Notes: generated by a model not told the origin, from the sequence alone. A stretch of 64,000 nt of DNA from Arthrobacter cheniae (GCF_003602275.1 NZ_QZVT01000001.1:30567-94566), one strand, 5' to 3'. Numbered from the stretch's first letter, positions 53,191 through 63,122 are shown. Numbers and translations are program-made.

Positions 53191-54201
53191 TTAGAGCTCT
53201 TCGTCGCCGTAGGCGGCGTCGTCCTCTTCGATGGCAGCAGCGCGGGCGGCAAGGTCGAACCCTGGAGGGGAATCCTTCAGGGAGAGACCGAGCTCGACGA
53301 GCTTCGCCTTGACCTCGTCGATGGACTTGGCACCGAAGTTGCGGATGTCCATGAGGTCGGCCTCGGAGCGTGCAACGAGTTCACCCACGGAGTGGATGCC
53401 CTCGCGCTTGAGGCAGTTGTACGAGCGGACCGTCAGTTCGAGGTCCTCGATCGGCAGCGCCATGTCGGCAGCGAGCGCTGCGTCCGTCGGCGAGGGACCG
53501 ATCTCGATGCCTTCGGCAGCAGTGTTCAGCTCGCGTGCAAGGCCGAACAGCTCGACCAGGGTGGTGCCGGCGGAAGCGACGGCGTCGCGCGGGGCGATGG
53601 CGTCCTTCGTCTCGACGTCGACGATCAGCTTGTCGAAGTCGGTGCGCTGCTCCACACGGGTGGCTTCCACGCGGAAGGTCACCTTGAGGACCGGCGAGTA
53701 GATCGAGTCGATCGGGATGCGACCGATCTCGGAGTCGCCCGACTTGTTCTGGGAGGCCGAGACATAGCCACGCCCACGCTCGATGGTCAGTTCGAGCTCG
53801 AACTTGCCCTTCGAGTTGAGGGACGCGATGTGCAGGTCCGGGTTGTGGAACTCGACGCCTGCGGGAGGCGCGATGTCCGCAGCAGTGACGACGCCGGGGC
53901 CCTGCTTGCGCAGGTAGGCGACGACGGGCTCGTCGTGCTCCGAGGAGACGGCGAGGTTCTTGATGTTCAGGATGATCTCGGTGACATCCTCCTTGACCCC
54001 GGGAACCGTGGTGAATTCGTGCAGCACTCCGTCGATGCGGATGCTGGTGACGGCCGCACCGGGGATCGAGGACAGGAGCGTGCGGCGGAGCGAGTTGCCG
54101 AGGGTGTAGCCGAAACCGGGCTCGAGGGGCTCGATGACGAACCGCGAACGGTTGTCGGCGACTACTTCTTCAGTCAGGGTGGGGCGCTGTGCAATAAGCA
54201 C
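53191..54201 (-). CDS. rpoA: RNA polymerase alpha subunit
   Basis: Assembles the polymerase core and contacts activators; 336 aa. The N-terminal domain shows [19 protein letters not shown], the C-terminal domain [20 protein letters not shown]. The GTG at 54201 is preferred over the ATG at 54207: AAAGGA is 8 nt from the GTG but only 2 nt from the ATG, and the GTG gives the family start LIAQRPTL. Confidence 0.97.
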   Translation of the reverse strand: MLIAQRPTLTEEVVADNRSRFVIEPLEPGFGYTLGNSLRRTLLSSIPGAAVTSIRIDGVLHEFTTVPGVKEDVTEIILNIKNLAVSSEHDEPVVAYLRKQGPGVVTAADIAPPAGVEFHNPDLHIASLNSKGKFELELTIERGRGYVSASQNKSGDSEIGRIPIDSIYSPVLKVTFRVEATRVEQRTDFDKLIVDVETKDAIAPRDAVASAGTTLVELFGLARELNTAAEGIEIGPSPTDAALAADMALPIEDLELTVRSYNCLKREGIHSVGELVARSEADLMDIRNFGAKSIDEVKAKLVELGLSLKDSPPGFDLAARAAAIEEDDAAYGDEEL

Positions 54202-54350
54202 GTACATTTCCTTTCAGGAAGCATCCGCTATATGACGCTTCTCAATGGGCGGGACTGCTGGCCAGCCGGCTCAATAGCTACTGGAAACGGCACCGAACCG
54301 CCCTGCGGGAAGGTTATTCCTGCAAGGCGGCGCGGTGACCGAGGACCTTA

Positions 54351-54752
54351 TTAGACGCGGCGGCGCTTGGGTGGGCGGCAACCGTTGTGGGCACTCGGGG
54401 TGACGTCCGAGATCGAACCGACCTCGAGGCCCGTGGCCTGCAGTGAGCGGATAGCGGTTTCGCGACCTGATCCCGGACCCTTGACGAAGACGTCGACCTT
54501 GCGGACGCCGTGCTCCTGGGCGCGCTTCGCAGCGGCTTCTGCAGCCATCTGCGCAGCGAACGGGGTGGACTTGCGTGAGCCCTTGAAGCCAACTTCACCG
54601 GCGGAGGCCCAGGAGATGACTGCTCCACTGGGGTCCGTGATGGACACGATGGTGTTGTTGAAGGTGCTCTTGATGTGCGCCTGGCCGAGCGCGATGTTCT
54701 TCTTGTCCTTGCGACGCGGCTTACGCACCGCTCCACGAGTCTTGGGGGGCAT
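54351..54752 (-). CDS. rpsK: ribosomal protein S11 (uS11)
   Basis: Platform protein of the small subunit, 133 aa, with [14 protein letters not shown], the [12 protein letters not shown] stretch and the standard end [12 protein letters not shown]. It lies 140 nt after rpsM, a wider gap than in most bacteria, and 149 nt before rpoA. Confidence 0.97.
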   Translation of the reverse strand: MPPKTRGAVRKPRRKDKKNIALGQAHIKSTFNNTIVSITDPSGAVISWASAGEVGFKGSRKSTPFAAQMAAEAAAKRAQEHGVRKVDVFVKGPGSGRETAIRSLQATGLEVGSISDVTPSAHNGCRPPKRRRV

Positions 54753-54849
54753 TACTTCTCCTACGAAGGTATTGGGTAAAGCATTGAGTCGAACCAGATG
54801 CCGTCGGGGCTCCTGGTGAAAGGGGCCTCCGCTGGCGAGGGTCCCCTGG

Positions 54850-54873
54850 CGTGACGAGCGCTAGCGAGTCACG
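54850..54873 (-). other. hairpin in the rpsM-rpsK gap
   Basis: CGTGAC (54850-54855) and GTCACG (54868-54873) pair around a 12-nt loop that has its own AGCGCT palindrome. It starts 20 nt after the rpsM stop. Possibly an RNA-processing or autoregulation site. Confidence 0.35.
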
Positions 54874-54892
54874 TGAGGGAGCCAGTGGGGAT

Positions 54893-55270
54893 CTAGCGTC
54901 CGACCTTCTTCTTGCCTGCGACCGTACGCTTCGGGCCCTTGCGGGTACGCGCGTTGGTCTTCGTACGCTGTCCACGTACGGGAAGGCCGCGGCGGTGCCG
55001 AATGCCTTCGTAGCTGCCGATCTCGACCTTGCGGCGGATGTCGGCTGCAACTTCGCGACGGAGGTCGCCCTCGACCTTGAAGTTGCCCTCGATGTAGTCG
55101 CGAAGCTGAACCAGCTCCACGTCGGAGAGGTCTTTGACGCGCGTGTTCGGGGAGATCCCCGTATCGACGATCGTCTTCTCTGCACGGGTCTTGCCCACGC
55201 CGTAGATATAGGTAAGCGCGATGACTACCCGCTTTTCGCGGGGGATGTCTACGCCAGCGAGACGTGCCAT
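54893..55270 (-). CDS. rpsM: ribosomal protein S13 (uS13)
   Basis: Head protein of the small subunit, 125 aa. It starts [14 protein letters not shown], contains [13 protein letters not shown] and the [19 protein letters not shown] stretch that touches tRNA. Normal length and content for the family. Confidence 0.97.
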   Translation of the reverse strand: MARLAGVDIPREKRVVIALTYIYGVGKTRAEKTIVDTGISPNTRVKDLSDVELVQLRDYIEGNFKVEGDLRREVAADIRRKVEIGSYEGIRHRRGLPVRGQRTKTNARTRKGPKRTVAGKKKVGR

Positions 55271-55318
55271 GGTGGCGGTGCTCCTTTGGTGTTACCGGAG
55301 GTATGAAGCAGAACATGC

Positions 55319-55377
55319 CCGGAACTGAAGTTCCGGTCCCCGGCCTCCGAGCCGGGGGTGTACATCCCGTTGCGGGA
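55319..55377 (-). other. three hairpins in a row in the rpmJ-rpsM gap
   Basis: Three perfect stems follow each other: CCGGAAC/GTTCCGG (55319-55336), CCCCGGC/GCCGGGG (55338-55357) and TCCCG/CGGGA (55365-55377). None is followed by a T-run. They may act as an mRNA processing or protein-binding site. Confidence 0.5.
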
Positions 55378-55433
55378 CGCTGTTCTGCCGTTGAATGTAC
55401 TGCTACGCGTGGGTAAAACCTCGGGCGAGGTTC

Positions 55434-55547
55434 TTAGCCCTGACGCTGCTTGTGGCGCGGGTTCTCGCAGATGACGAGAACGTTGCCTTTGCGGCGAACC
55501 ACCTGGCACTTCTCGCAGATCCGCTTCACGCTCGGGTTGACCTTCAT
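55434..55547 (-). CDS. rpmJ: ribosomal protein L36 (bL36)
   Basis: A 37 aa zinc-ribbon protein of the large subunit. It starts [14 protein letters not shown] and has the zinc ligands C11, C14, C27 and H32, so it is the zinc-binding (C+) form. It lies 21 nt after infA. Confidence 0.95.
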   Translation of the reverse strand: MKVNPSVKRICEKCQVVRRKGNVLVICENPRHKQRQG

Positions 55548-55568
55548 GGTTTTCCTTCGAGTTGATTC

Positions 55569-55790
55569 TTATTTGTAGCGGTAGACAATACGGCCCCGGG
55601 TGAGGTCGTACGGGCTGAGTTCCACTACGACCCGGTCCTCAGGAAGGATTCGAATGTAGTGCTGGCGCATCTTTCCCGAGATGTGGGCGAGAACAATGTG
55701 ACCGTTGGCCAACTCAACGCGGAACATCGCGTTGGGCAGTGCCTCGTTCACAGTGCCCTCAATCTCAATGACACCGTCTTTCTTGGCCAT
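55569..55790 (-). CDS. infA: translation initiation factor IF-1
   Basis: OB-fold initiation factor of 73 aa, standard sequence from [12 protein letters not shown] to [14 protein letters not shown] lies before the ATG. First gene of the unit infA-rpmJ-rpsM-rpsK-rpoA-rplQ. Confidence 0.97.
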   Translation of the reverse strand: MAKKDGVIEIEGTVNEALPNAMFRVELANGHIVLAHISGKMRQHYIRILPEDRVVVELSPYDLTRGRIVYRYK

Positions 55791-55811
55791 ATCCTCCGCT
55801 AACGTCTATGC

Positions 55812-55829
55812 CCGCTACTTGCGTAGCGG
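55812..55829 (-). other. hairpin in the infA leader
   Basis: CCGCTAC (55812-55818) and GTAGCGG (55823-55829) form a perfect 7-bp stem with a TTGC loop, 21 nt before the infA start. Confidence 0.4.
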
Positions 55830-55936
55830 ACGGGTTTAGGGTTTTGATTGTCGGACCCGCAGGGAGCCGGAGCTCATCTCGCGGGAAGGTCTCCGGGGCC
55901 CAATTGGGCACGGAAAGCAGAGACAACCAACAGACG

Positions 55937-55966
55937 ACTCTACGCTACTGCCCGCTGATAGTTAAA
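55937..55966 (-). promoter_or_regulatory. promoter of the infA-rplQ unit
   Basis: On the minus strand TTTAAC (55966-55961), an 18-bp spacer and TAGAGT (55942-55937). It lies directly behind the map stop and gives a leader of about 140 nt. Confidence 0.5.
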
Positions 55967-56800
55967 TCAGGGGGTTTCGTCCAGGGGCACCGGCGTGACG
56001 CCGAGGGGCCCGAGGCGCGACGCTCCCCCATCGGGCGCCGACAGCACCCAGATACCGCCGTCGTGGACTGCCACGCTGTGCTCCCACTGGGATGCACGCT
56101 TGCCATCCACCGTGACGACGGTCCAGTCGTCGTCGAGCACGGCCGTCTCGAGTCCGCCCTGAACGAGCATGGGTTCGATGGCGAGGCACAGGCCGGCGCG
56201 GACCTTCGGGCCGCGGTTGGAACTGCGGTAGTTGAGGACGTCTGGCGCCTGGTGCATCTGGGTGCCGATGCCGTGGCCGACGTAGTCCTCGAGGATCCCG
56301 AGCGCCGGTCCCGGCACGGACGAGACGTAGTCGTCGATGGCAGCACCGATGTCTCCGACGAACCGCGCGGACGCCAGCGCCGCGATCCCCCGCCACAGCG
56401 CCTCTTCCGTGACATCCGACAGCCGGACGTCCTCGGGCCTCGGCGTCCCCACAATGGCGGTACGTGCCGAGTCGGAGTGCCAGCCACGGACGACGGCGCC
56501 GCCGTCGATGGAGATGATGTCGCCGTCCTGTAGCGCGTAGTCGCCCGGGATGCCGTGCACGACCTCATGGTTCACCGACGTGCAGATACTGGCCGGGAAT
56601 CCGTGGTAACCGAGGAAGTTCGACGTCGCCCCCTCCTCGCGGAGGACGCCCTCGAACACCTCGTTCAGTTGTGCCGTGGTGACGCCCACCTGGGCGGCGG
56701 CCACCGCCTGGTCGAGCGCCCGGGACAGGACGAGACCGGCATCCCGCATGACGAGCATCTGGCTGGTCGTCTTGTATTCGACCTTCGGCTGGCGGAACAT
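55967..56800 (-). CDS. map: methionine aminopeptidase type I
   Basis: Removes the initiator Met from new proteins; 277 aa. Metal-ligand regions are visible in IISIDGGAVVRGWHSDSART (two Asp), GHGIGTQMHQAPDV (His), LAIEPML (Glu) and WEHSVAV (the last Glu nearby). AGGA lies before the ATG at 56800. It lies 7 nt after adk, in the order secY-adk-map. Confidence 0.95.
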   Translation of the reverse strand: MFRQPKVEYKTTSQMLVMRDAGLVLSRALDQAVAAAQVGVTTAQLNEVFEGVLREEGATSNFLGYHGFPASICTSVNHEVVHGIPGDYALQDGDIISIDGGAVVRGWHSDSARTAIVGTPRPEDVRLSDVTEEALWRGIAALASARFVGDIGAAIDDYVSSVPGPALGILEDYVGHGIGTQMHQAPDVLNYRSSNRGPKVRAGLCLAIEPMLVQGGLETAVLDDDWTVVTVDGKRASQWEHSVAVHDGGIWVLSAPDGGASRLGPLGVTPVPLDETP

Positions 56801-56807
56801 GCTGATC

Positions 56808-57380
56808 CTAGCTCGCGACCTTGAGCGCAGCCATGACGCGCTCGGTGACCGCGTCGATGGAGCCGATGCCGTCGACCTTCGTGACGATCCCGCGCTCGTC
56901 GTAGCGCGACACCACAGCTTCGGTCTGGTCGTGGTAGAGACCGAGACGGTGCCGGATGACCTGCTCGTTGTCATCGGAGCGGCCGTCGAGCTTGGCGCGG
57001 CCGAGGAGTCGCTTCACGAGCTCCTCGTCGTCGGCCGTCAGCTGCAGGACGACATCGAGCTCGAGGTCGTTCTCGCGAAGGATGTCATCGAGCTCCGTCA
57101 CCTGGGCTGCCGTGCGCGGGTATCCGTCGAGGAGGAACCCTTCCTGCACGTCGTCGGCCGCGAGGCGATCGCGCACCATGAGGTTGGTGACGCTGTCCGG
57201 TACGAAGTCACCGGCGTCCATGTACTTCTTGGCCTCGACACCGAGCGGCGTCTCACGCTTCACGTTGTCGCGGAAGATGTCGCCGGTCGAGATGGCAACC
57301 ACCTGGAGCCGCTCCGAAATGCGAGCAGCCTGGGTTCCCTTACCCGACCCGGGAGGACCGATGATCAGCATTCTCGTCAA
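56808..57380 (-). CDS. adk: adenylate kinase
   Basis: Interconverts ATP + AMP and 2 ADP; 190 aa, the short form without the LID zinc insert. P-loop GPPGSGKGTQ, STGDIFR and LLDGYPRTAAQ are present. The TTG at 57380 overlaps the secY stop (TTGA) and gives the usual start MTRMLIIGPPG; an ATG at 57371 is the alternative. Confidence 0.95.
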   Translation of the reverse strand: MTRMLIIGPPGSGKGTQAARISERLQVVAISTGDIFRDNVKRETPLGVEAKKYMDAGDFVPDSVTNLMVRDRLAADDVQEGFLLDGYPRTAAQVTELDDILRENDLELDVVLQLTADDEELVKRLLGRAKLDGRSDDNEQVIRHRLGLYHDQTEAVVSRYDERGIVTKVDGIGSIDAVTERVMAALKVAS

Positions 57381-58687
57381 CGCAACAACCCTTCGTAGTG
57401 ACGCTGCTGGAGCTGCGCGTCGATCTGCTTGACGGTCTCGAGACCCACACCCACCATGATGAGGATCGACGTGCCGCCGAACGGGAAGTTCTGGTTGGCA
57501 CCGATGGCCACGAGCGCGATCAGCGGAATGAGGGCCACGAGACCAAGGTAGATGGCCCCCGGCAGGGTGATGCGGGAGAGCACGTACTGGAGGTACTCCG
57601 CCGTCGGACGCCCGGCACGGATGCCGGGGATGAATCCGCCGTACTTCTTCATGTTGTCGGACACCTCGTCCGGGTTGAACGTGATGGCGACGTAGAAATA
57701 GGTGAAGAAGACGATGAGGAGGAAGTACATCGCCATGTAGAGCGGGTGGTCACCAGTGGTCAGGTACGTGGTGATCCAGTTGACCCAGCCCGCGGGCGGA
57801 GTCCCGTCCTGGGGGGTGTTGAACTGGGCGATCAGGCTCGGCAGGTACAGCATCGAGGACGCGAAGATCACGGGGATGACGCCGGCCATGTTGACCTTGA
57901 TCGGGATGTACGTGCTGCTTCCACCGAGGGTCCTGCGACCGACCATCCGCTTGGCGTACTGCACCGGGATGCGGCGCTGCGACTGCTCGACGAAGATCAC
58001 GAGGGCGACGACGACGACGCCCATCAAGAGGACGAAAGCGAAGACCGTGGCTCCCTGGGTCCGGAAGATCTCACCCAGCGAGGTGGGGAAGCCTGCGGCG
58101 ATCGCCGTGAAGATGAGCAGCGACATGCCGTTGCCCACGCCCCGCTCGGTGATGAGCTCGCCCATCCACATGATGAGGCCGGTACCCGCGGTCAGGGTGA
58201 TGATCAGCAGGATGATCGTGATCAGCGAATCGTCCGGGATCAGCGGCACGGGGCAGTTGCCCAGCAGCGAACCGGAACGCGCGAGCGACACGAGGGTGGT
58301 CGCATTCAGGAGCCCGAGCGCGATCGTCAGGTAGCGCGTGTACTGGGTCAGCTTCGACTGGCCCTGCGCGCCTTCCTGGTGCAGTTCCTGGAAACGGGGA
58401 ATGACCACCCGGAGGAGCTGCGTGATGATGCTTGCCGTGATGTACGGCATGATCCCGAGAGCGAAGATCGACACCTGAAGAAGGGCACCGCCGCTGAAGA
58501 GGTTCACGAACTGGTACAGGCCGCCGTCGGTATTGCCCAGGGCAAGACACTGCTGGACGTTCCCGTAGTCGACGCCCGGTGCGGGGATGAAGGCCCCGAG
58601 ACGGAAGATGGTGATGATTCCCAGCGTGAACAACAGCTTGCGCCGCAAGTCTGGCGTCCGGAATGCCCGGCCAATAGCGCTAAGCAA
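57377..58687 (-). CDS. secY: preprotein translocase subunit SecY
   Basis: Channel subunit of the Sec translocon, 436 aa with ten membrane segments; FIPAPGVDYGNVQQ, GIMPYITASIITQLL and GTSILIMVGVGLETVKQ are family marks. The TTG at 58687 is chosen because AGGAGG lies 5 nt upstream; a longer frame to 58735 has no such site. A terminator lies between rplO and this gene, so secY-adk-map needs its own promoter in the 117 bp after it; no clear box pair was found. Confidence 0.96.
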   Translation of the reverse strand: MLSAIGRAFRTPDLRRKLLFTLGIITIFRLGAFIPAPGVDYGNVQQCLALGNTDGGLYQFVNLFSGGALLQVSIFALGIMPYITASIITQLLRVVIPRFQELHQEGAQGQSKLTQYTRYLTIALGLLNATTLVSLARSGSLLGNCPVPLIPDDSLITIILLIITLTAGTGLIMWMGELITERGVGNGMSLLIFTAIAAGFPTSLGEIFRTQGATVFAFVLLMGVVVVALVIFVEQSQRRIPVQYAKRMVGRRTLGGSSTYIPIKVNMAGVIPVIFASSMLYLPSLIAQFNTPQDGTPPAGWVNWITTYLTTGDHPLYMAMYFLLIVFFTYFYVAITFNPDEVSDNMKKYGGFIPGIRAGRPTAEYLQYVLSRITLPGAIYLGLVALIPLIALVAIGANQNFPFGGTSILIMVGVGLETVKQIDAQLQQRHYEGLLR

Positions 58688-58803
58688 GCGTCCTCCTGAA
58701 GGTCTGGTGGTCCTATGGCGGACCGTACACAACAACCGAGTCTAACGGTTGGTCACCAGCGCGAGAGAACACGCCGATTCTGGGGGTGGCCAGAGCCGAA
58801 AAA

Positions 58804-58845
58804 AGACTCCTGGTGGGCTGATTCAGCCCTGCCCACCAGAAGTCT
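58804..58845 (-). terminator. intrinsic terminator between rplO and secY
   Basis: A 15-bp stem with one mismatch (58804-58818 with 58831-58845), a 12-nt loop and a TTTTTT run directly after it on the minus strand. It ends the rplN-rplO transcript 71 nt after the rplO stop. Confidence 0.88.
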
Positions 58846-58915
58846 AGTTCCTAAGTGCCGTCGATCACAGCCGACCCGCTCCCCACGTCGCCGGGAGAGC
58901 GGGGAGGCCAGTAGA

Positions 58916-59413
58916 CTACAGCTCTGTGACGGTGCCGCCGGCTGCCACGATCTTCTCTGCAGCGGATGCGGAGAAGGCGTCAGCGGAGACGTTGACGGCC
59001 ACGGTGATCTCGCCCGTACCCAGCACCTTGACGGGCTGGTTCTTGCGGACCGCACCGTTGGCCACCAGGCTCTCCACCGAGACGTCGCCGCCATCGGGGT
59101 ACAGCTCGGACAGCTTATCCAGGTTCACGACCTGGAACTCGACCCGGAACGGGTTCTTGAAGCCGCGCAGCTTGGGAAGACGCATGTGCAGCGGCAACTG
59201 GCCGCCGGCAAATCCTGCCTTCACCTGGTAGCGGGCTGCGGTTCCCTTGGTTCCACGGCCTGCGGTCTTACCCTTCGAACCCTCACCACGGCCAACACGG
59301 GTCTTCGCCGTCTTGGCGCCCGGTGCGGGACGCAGGTGATGGACCTTGAGCATGTGAACGCGCTCTTCGTGTACTTCTGTCGCGGCCGGAGCCACGCTGT
59401 TGTTCTCTGCCAT
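58916..59413 (-). CDS. rplO: ribosomal protein L15 (uL15)
   Basis: Large-subunit protein, 165 aa. A 20-residue N-terminal extension precedes [41 protein letters not shown] is the core motif. The start overlaps the rpmD stop by 1 nt. Last gene of the unit before the terminator. Confidence 0.96.
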   Translation of the reverse strand: MAENNSVAPAATEVHEERVHMLKVHHLRPAPGAKTAKTRVGRGEGSKGKTAGRGTKGTAARYQVKAGFAGGQLPLHMRLPKLRGFKNPFRVEFQVVNLDKLSELYPDGGDVSVESLVANGAVRKNQPVKVLGTGEITVAVNVSADAFSASAAEKIVAAGGTVTEL

Positions 59414-59631
59414 TAGATGGCCTCCTCAACCTTCAAGAGGTGCGGAACCGTGTTGATCATGCCGACGGTGACGGGATCAGCTTCACGGACCACGGTGTGG
59501 CCGATCCGCTTGAGGCCCAGGGACCGCAGCGTGTCGCGCTGGTTCTGCTTGCCGCCGATAGCGGACTTGATCTGCGTGATCGAGAGCTTCGCCGAGCTCA
59601 CGAGCACACGCTTCGGAGTGATGGCGGTCAT
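59413..59631 (-). CDS. rpmD: ribosomal protein L30 (uL30)
   Basis: Large-subunit protein, 72 aa, with [20 protein letters not shown] and [12 protein letters not shown]. The ATG at 59631 overlaps the rpsE stop (TGATG); a GTG directly before it would add one residue. The N-terminus is about 10 residues longer than in many bacteria. Confidence 0.95.
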   Translation of the reverse strand: MTAITPKRVLVSSAKLSITQIKSAIGGKQNQRDTLRSLGLKRIGHTVVREADPVTVGMINTVPHLLKVEEAI

Positions 59632-60377
59632 CACGCACCTGCCTTCTGAGCTGCGATCGCGCGCAGCATCTGGTGGGATGCGACCTGATCGAGCGGGAGG
59701 CCACGGCGAGCCGCGACTGCCTGGGGCTCCTCGAGGCGCTTCAGCGCATCAACGGTCGCGTGGACGATGTTGATGGCGTTCGCGGAACCGAGCGACTTCG
59801 ACAGGACGTCATGGATGCCGACGCACTCGAGTACCGCACGCACCGGACCACCGGCGATGACGCCTGTACCCGGGGAGGCGGGACGGAGAAGTACGACGCC
59901 GGCTGCTGCCTCGCCCTGCACCAGGTGCGGGACGGTGCCACCGATCCGCGGAACGCGGAACATCGTCTTCTTGGCTTCCTCGACGGCCTTCTGAATAGCG
60001 GAGGGAACTTCCTTCGCCTTGCCGTAGCCGACACCGACCATGCCGTTGCCGTCGCCTACCACCACGAGGGCGGTGAAGCTGAAGCGGCGGCCGCCCTTGA
60101 CGACCTTTGCGACGCGGTTGATGTTGACGACGCGTTCGATGAACTTGTCCTTGTCGTCACTACGTCCACCGTCGCGACCGCCCTCGCGACCACCACGGCC
60201 GCCACGCTCGCCACCGCGGGCGTTGCCGCCGCGCTGCTCGCCACCGCGGGTGTTGCCGCGGCCACGGTTCGCGTCAGCCGACGCGGTGTCGGTTGCGCCT
60301 GCAGCCGGAGCTTCAGCTGCGGGCTGCTCTGTAGCCGTATTCAATGGGGCTTCCTTTGCCTTGTTTTCCTCGGTCAC
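59631..60377 (-). CDS. rpsE: ribosomal protein S5 (uS5) with Arg-Gly-rich N-terminus
   Basis: Accuracy-related small-subunit protein, 248 aa against about 167 in E. coli. Residues 1-37 are Ala/Glu/Thr-rich; 38-72 are an Arg-Gly-Gly stretch (RGG repeated). The S5 core starts [21 protein letters not shown] (given by its ends) and has [16 protein letters not shown]. The GTG at 60377 overlaps the rplR stop (GTGA). Such N-terminal extensions occur in related actinobacteria. Confidence 0.96.
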   Translation of the reverse strand: MTEENKAKEAPLNTATEQPAAEAPAAGATDTASADANRGRGNTRGGEQRGGNARGGERGGRGGREGGRDGGRSDDKDKFIERVVNINRVAKVVKGGRRFSFTALVVVGDGNGMVGVGYGKAKEVPSAIQKAVEEAKKTMFRVPRIGGTVPHLVQGEAAAGVVLLRPASPGTGVIAGGPVRAVLECVGIHDVLSKSLGSANAINIVHATVDALKRLEEPQAVAARRGLPLDQVASHQMLRAIAAQKAGA

Positions 60378-60757
60378 AGTGACAGCCCACCTTCACGTGC
60401 GCCGTCTGCGATTGCTGCAACACGACCGTGGTACTTGTTGCCACCCCGGTCGAAGACGACAGCCTCGATGCCGACGGCCTTGGCACGCTCTGCAACCAGT
60501 TCGCCGACGCGCTTGGCCTTGGCGGTCTTGTCACCGTCGAATGCACGGAGATCCGCTTCGAGAGTGGAGGCTGATGCGACGGTCACGCCCTTGGTGTCGT
60601 CGACGACCTGCACGAATACGTGGCGGGCCGAACGGTTGACGACCAGGCGGGGACGGACAGCCGTGCCCGAGACGCGCTTGCGTACCCGGAGGTGGCGGCG
60701 TCCACGCGAGGCGGACTTGCTCTTCGAGCTGCGCTTCTTGTTGATGCTCAGACCCAT
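60374..60757 (-). CDS. rplR: ribosomal protein L18 (uL18)
   Basis: 5S rRNA-binding protein, 127 aa, with [32 protein letters not shown] and [17 protein letters not shown]. It lies 2 nt after rplF. Confidence 0.97.
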   Translation of the reverse strand: MGLSINKKRSSKSKSASRGRRHLRVRKRVSGTAVRPRLVVNRSARHVFVQVVDDTKGVTVASASTLEADLRAFDGDKTAKAKRVGELVAERAKAVGIEAVVFDRGGNKYHGRVAAIADGAREGGLSL

Positions 60758-60759
60758 GG

Positions 60760-61296
60760 TTACTTACCAGCCTTTCCGACCTTGCGGCGGATGATCTCGC
60801 CTGCGTAGCGGATGCCCTTGCCCTTGTACGGGTCAGGCTTGCGCAGCTTGCGGATGGTTGCAGCGACCTCGCCGACCTGCTGCTTGTTGATGCCTGCGAC
60901 CGAGAGCTTGGTGGGGCTGTCGACAGTCAGGGTGATTCCCTCGGGTGCCTTGACGGCGACCGGGTGGCTGTAACCCAGAGCGAATTCCAGGTCGCTGCCC
61001 TTGGCCTGGACACGGTAACCCGTGCCCACGATCTCAAGGTTCTTCTTGTAGCCCTCGGTGACTCCGACGATCATGTTGGAGATCAGCGTGCGGGTGAGGC
61101 CGTGGAGCGAACGCGATTCGCGCTCGTCGTTCGGCCGCGAGACGGTGAGGGTTCCCTCGGTGAGGGAGACCTCGATGGGGCTGGGAACCGTGTGGCTCAG
61201 TTCGCCCCTCGTGCCCTTGACGGAGACGGCGTTGCCGTCGACCTTCACCTCGACACCGGCGGGAACGGTGATGGGGAGACGTCCAATACGTGACAT
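60760..61296 (-). CDS. rplF: ribosomal protein L6 (uL6)
   Basis: Large-subunit protein near the factor-binding site, 178 aa, from [15 protein letters not shown] through [14 protein letters not shown] to the conserved [12 protein letters not shown]. Normal length; lies 18 nt after rpsH. Confidence 0.97.
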   Translation of the reverse strand: MSRIGRLPITVPAGVEVKVDGNAVSVKGTRGELSHTVPSPIEVSLTEGTLTVSRPNDERESRSLHGLTRTLISNMIVGVTEGYKKNLEIVGTGYRVQAKGSDLEFALGYSHPVAVKAPEGITLTVDSPTKLSVAGINKQQVGEVAATIRKLRKPDPYKGKGIRYAGEIIRRKVGKAGK

Positions 61297-61314
61297 GTTG
61301 TTTTCCCTTTCCCG

Positions 61315-61713
61315 TTACCAGACGTAGGCGAGGACTTCCCCACCTACACCCTTCTTGGATGCCTGGCGGTCAGTGAGCAGACCGGAGGACGTGGACAGGA
61401 TGGCGATACCGAGGCCGCCGAGCACGTGCGGCAGGTTCGTGGACTTTGCGTACACGCGGAGCCCCGGCTTGGAGATACGGCGGATGCCGGCGATGGAGCG
61501 CTGGCGATCCGGCCCGAACTTGAGGTCGATGGTCAGCTTCTTGCCGACCTCCGCTTCCTCTTCCTTCCAGCCGGCGATGTAGCCCTCGGCCTTGAGGATG
61601 TCCGCGACGCGGGCCTTCAGCTTGCTGTACGGCATTGACACGGAGTCGTGGTAAGCCGAGTTTGCATTGCGCAGACGCGTGAGCATGTCTGCGACAGGAT
61701 CTGTCATTGTCAT
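61315..61713 (-). CDS. rpsH: ribosomal protein S8 (uS8)
   Basis: 16S rRNA-binding protein, 132 aa, with [19 protein letters not shown] and the end [22 protein letters not shown] (given by its ends). The ATG at 61713 gives MTMTDP; a second ATG two codons later is also possible. rpsN is not present between rplE and this gene. Confidence 0.96.
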   Translation of the reverse strand: MTMTDPVADMLTRLRNANSAYHDSVSMPYSKLKARVADILKAEGYIAGWKEEEAEVGKKLTIDLKFGPDRQRSIAGIRRISKPGLRVYAKSTNLPHVLGGLGIAILSTSSGLLTDRQASKKGVGGEVLAYVW

Positions 61714-61800
61714 GTGGGCTCTTGCCCTTCCTCGAAACGGTTTCCGGATTCCGGACGGCACATGGCGTGCCGGCTGGAGTGGACCTGCAACGTAGTTAGA

Positions 61801-62376
61801 TTAATCTTCGGATTTGAAGGGGAAGCCAAGCGCCTTGAGAAGCGCGCGGCCCTCGGCGTCGGTCTTGGCTGTTGTGACGACGGTGATGTCCATGCCACGC
61901 ACGCGGTCGATCCTGTCCTGGTCGATCTCGTGGAACATCGACTGCTCCGTGAGACCGAAGGTGTAGTTGCCGTTGCCGTCGAACTGCTTGCCGTTGAGTC
62001 CGCGGAAGTCACGGATACGGGGCAGTGCGAGGGAGACGAGGCGATCCGTGAATTCCCACATGCGATCGCCACGCAGGGTGGCGTGTGCGCCGATGGGCAT
62101 TCCTTCGCGGAGCTTGAACTGCGCGATGGACTTGCGGGCCTTGGTCACCTGGGGCTTCTGGCCCGTGATGGCGGTGAGGTCCTTGACGGCTCCGTCGATC
62201 AGCTTGGAGTCCTTGGCGGCGTCACCGACACCCATGTTCACGACGACCTTCACCAGGCGCGGAACCTGGTTCACGTTGGTGTAGCCGAACTCTTCGAGCA
62301 GTGTCGCCTTGATCTCGGCAGCATAGCGGGCCTTGAGGCGGGGAAGAACCTTGGTTTCTGCGGTTTCGACAGTCAT
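61801..62376 (-). CDS. rplE: ribosomal protein L5 (uL5)
   Basis: 5S rRNA-binding protein, 191 aa, with [19 protein letters not shown] and the conserved [13 protein letters not shown]. The ATG overlaps the rplX stop by 1 nt (TAATG). Confidence 0.97.
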   Translation of the reverse strand: MTVETAETKVLPRLKARYAAEIKATLLEEFGYTNVNQVPRLVKVVVNMGVGDAAKDSKLIDGAVKDLTAITGQKPQVTKARKSIAQFKLREGMPIGAHATLRGDRMWEFTDRLVSLALPRIRDFRGLNGKQFDGNGNYTFGLTEQSMFHEIDQDRIDRVRGMDITVVTTAKTDAEGRALLKALGFPFKSED

Positions 62377-62750
62377 TACAGATCCTTCCCTGATGACTTG
62401 GCGATGCGCACGCGGACTAGGCGCTCCCGGCCGTCACGCTCGACGGTCTCGGTGCGGTATCCGACGCGCGTCGGCTTCTTGGTCTCGGGATCGACGACGG
62501 CAACGTTGCTGATGTGCACGGTTGCCTCGACGACCTCGATGCCACCGGTCTTGGTGCCGCGCTGCGACTGGCCGACCTTGGTGTGCTTGGTGATCCGGTT
62601 GATGCCTTCCACGAGGACGCGGTTGGTCTCCGGGAACACCTTCAGTACCTTGCCCTGCTTGCCGCGGTCTCCGCCGCGGGTCTGCTTGGCTCCGGTGATG
62701 ACCTGCACGAGGTCACCCTTCTTGATCTTGAGCTTTATCTTCTGTGCCAT
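62376..62750 (-). CDS. rplX: ribosomal protein L24 (uL24)
   Basis: Early assembly protein of the large subunit, 124 aa. The KOW motif is in [30 protein letters not shown] is typical. It lies 3 nt after rplN and overlaps rplE by 1 nt. Confidence 0.97.
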   Translation of the reverse strand: MAQKIKLKIKKGDLVQVITGAKQTRGGDRGKQGKVLKVFPETNRVLVEGINRITKHTKVGQSQRGTKTGGIEVVEATVHISNVAVVDPETKKPTRVGYRTETVERDGRERLVRVRIAKSSGKDL

Positions 62751-62753
62751 GGA

Positions 62754-63122
62754 CTACAGCACCTCCGGCGCGAGCGAGATGATCTTCATGAAACGCTTGT
62801 CGCGGAGCTCGCGACCGACAGGGCCGAAGATGCGGGTACCACGGGGGTCACCGTCGTTCTTCAGGATCACTGCTGCGTTCTCATCGAACTTGATGTAGGA
62901 CCCGTCCGCACGGCGGCGTTCCTTCTTGGTGCGGACGATGACCGCCTTGACGACGTCGCCCTTCTTGACGTTGCCGCCGGGGATTGCGTCCTTCACGGTG
63001 GCGACGATGACGTCGCCGATGCCTGCGTAGCGGCGCCCGGATCCTCCGAGAACGCGGATGGTCAAGATTTCCTTGGCCCCCGTGTTGTCGGCGACCTTTA
63101 GCCGCGACTCCTGCTGAATCAC
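62754..63122 (-). CDS. rplN: ribosomal protein L14 (uL14)
   Basis: Large-subunit interface protein, 122 aa, standard from [18 protein letters not shown] to the end [10 protein letters not shown]. First gene of the rplN-rplO unit: a terminator and a 343-bp gap separate it from rpsQ. Confidence 0.97.
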   Translation of the reverse strand: MIQQESRLKVADNTGAKEILTIRVLGGSGRRYAGIGDVIVATVKDAIPGGNVKKGDVVKAVIVRTKKERRRADGSYIKFDENAAVILKNDGDPRGTRIFGPVGRELRDKRFMKIISLAPEVL

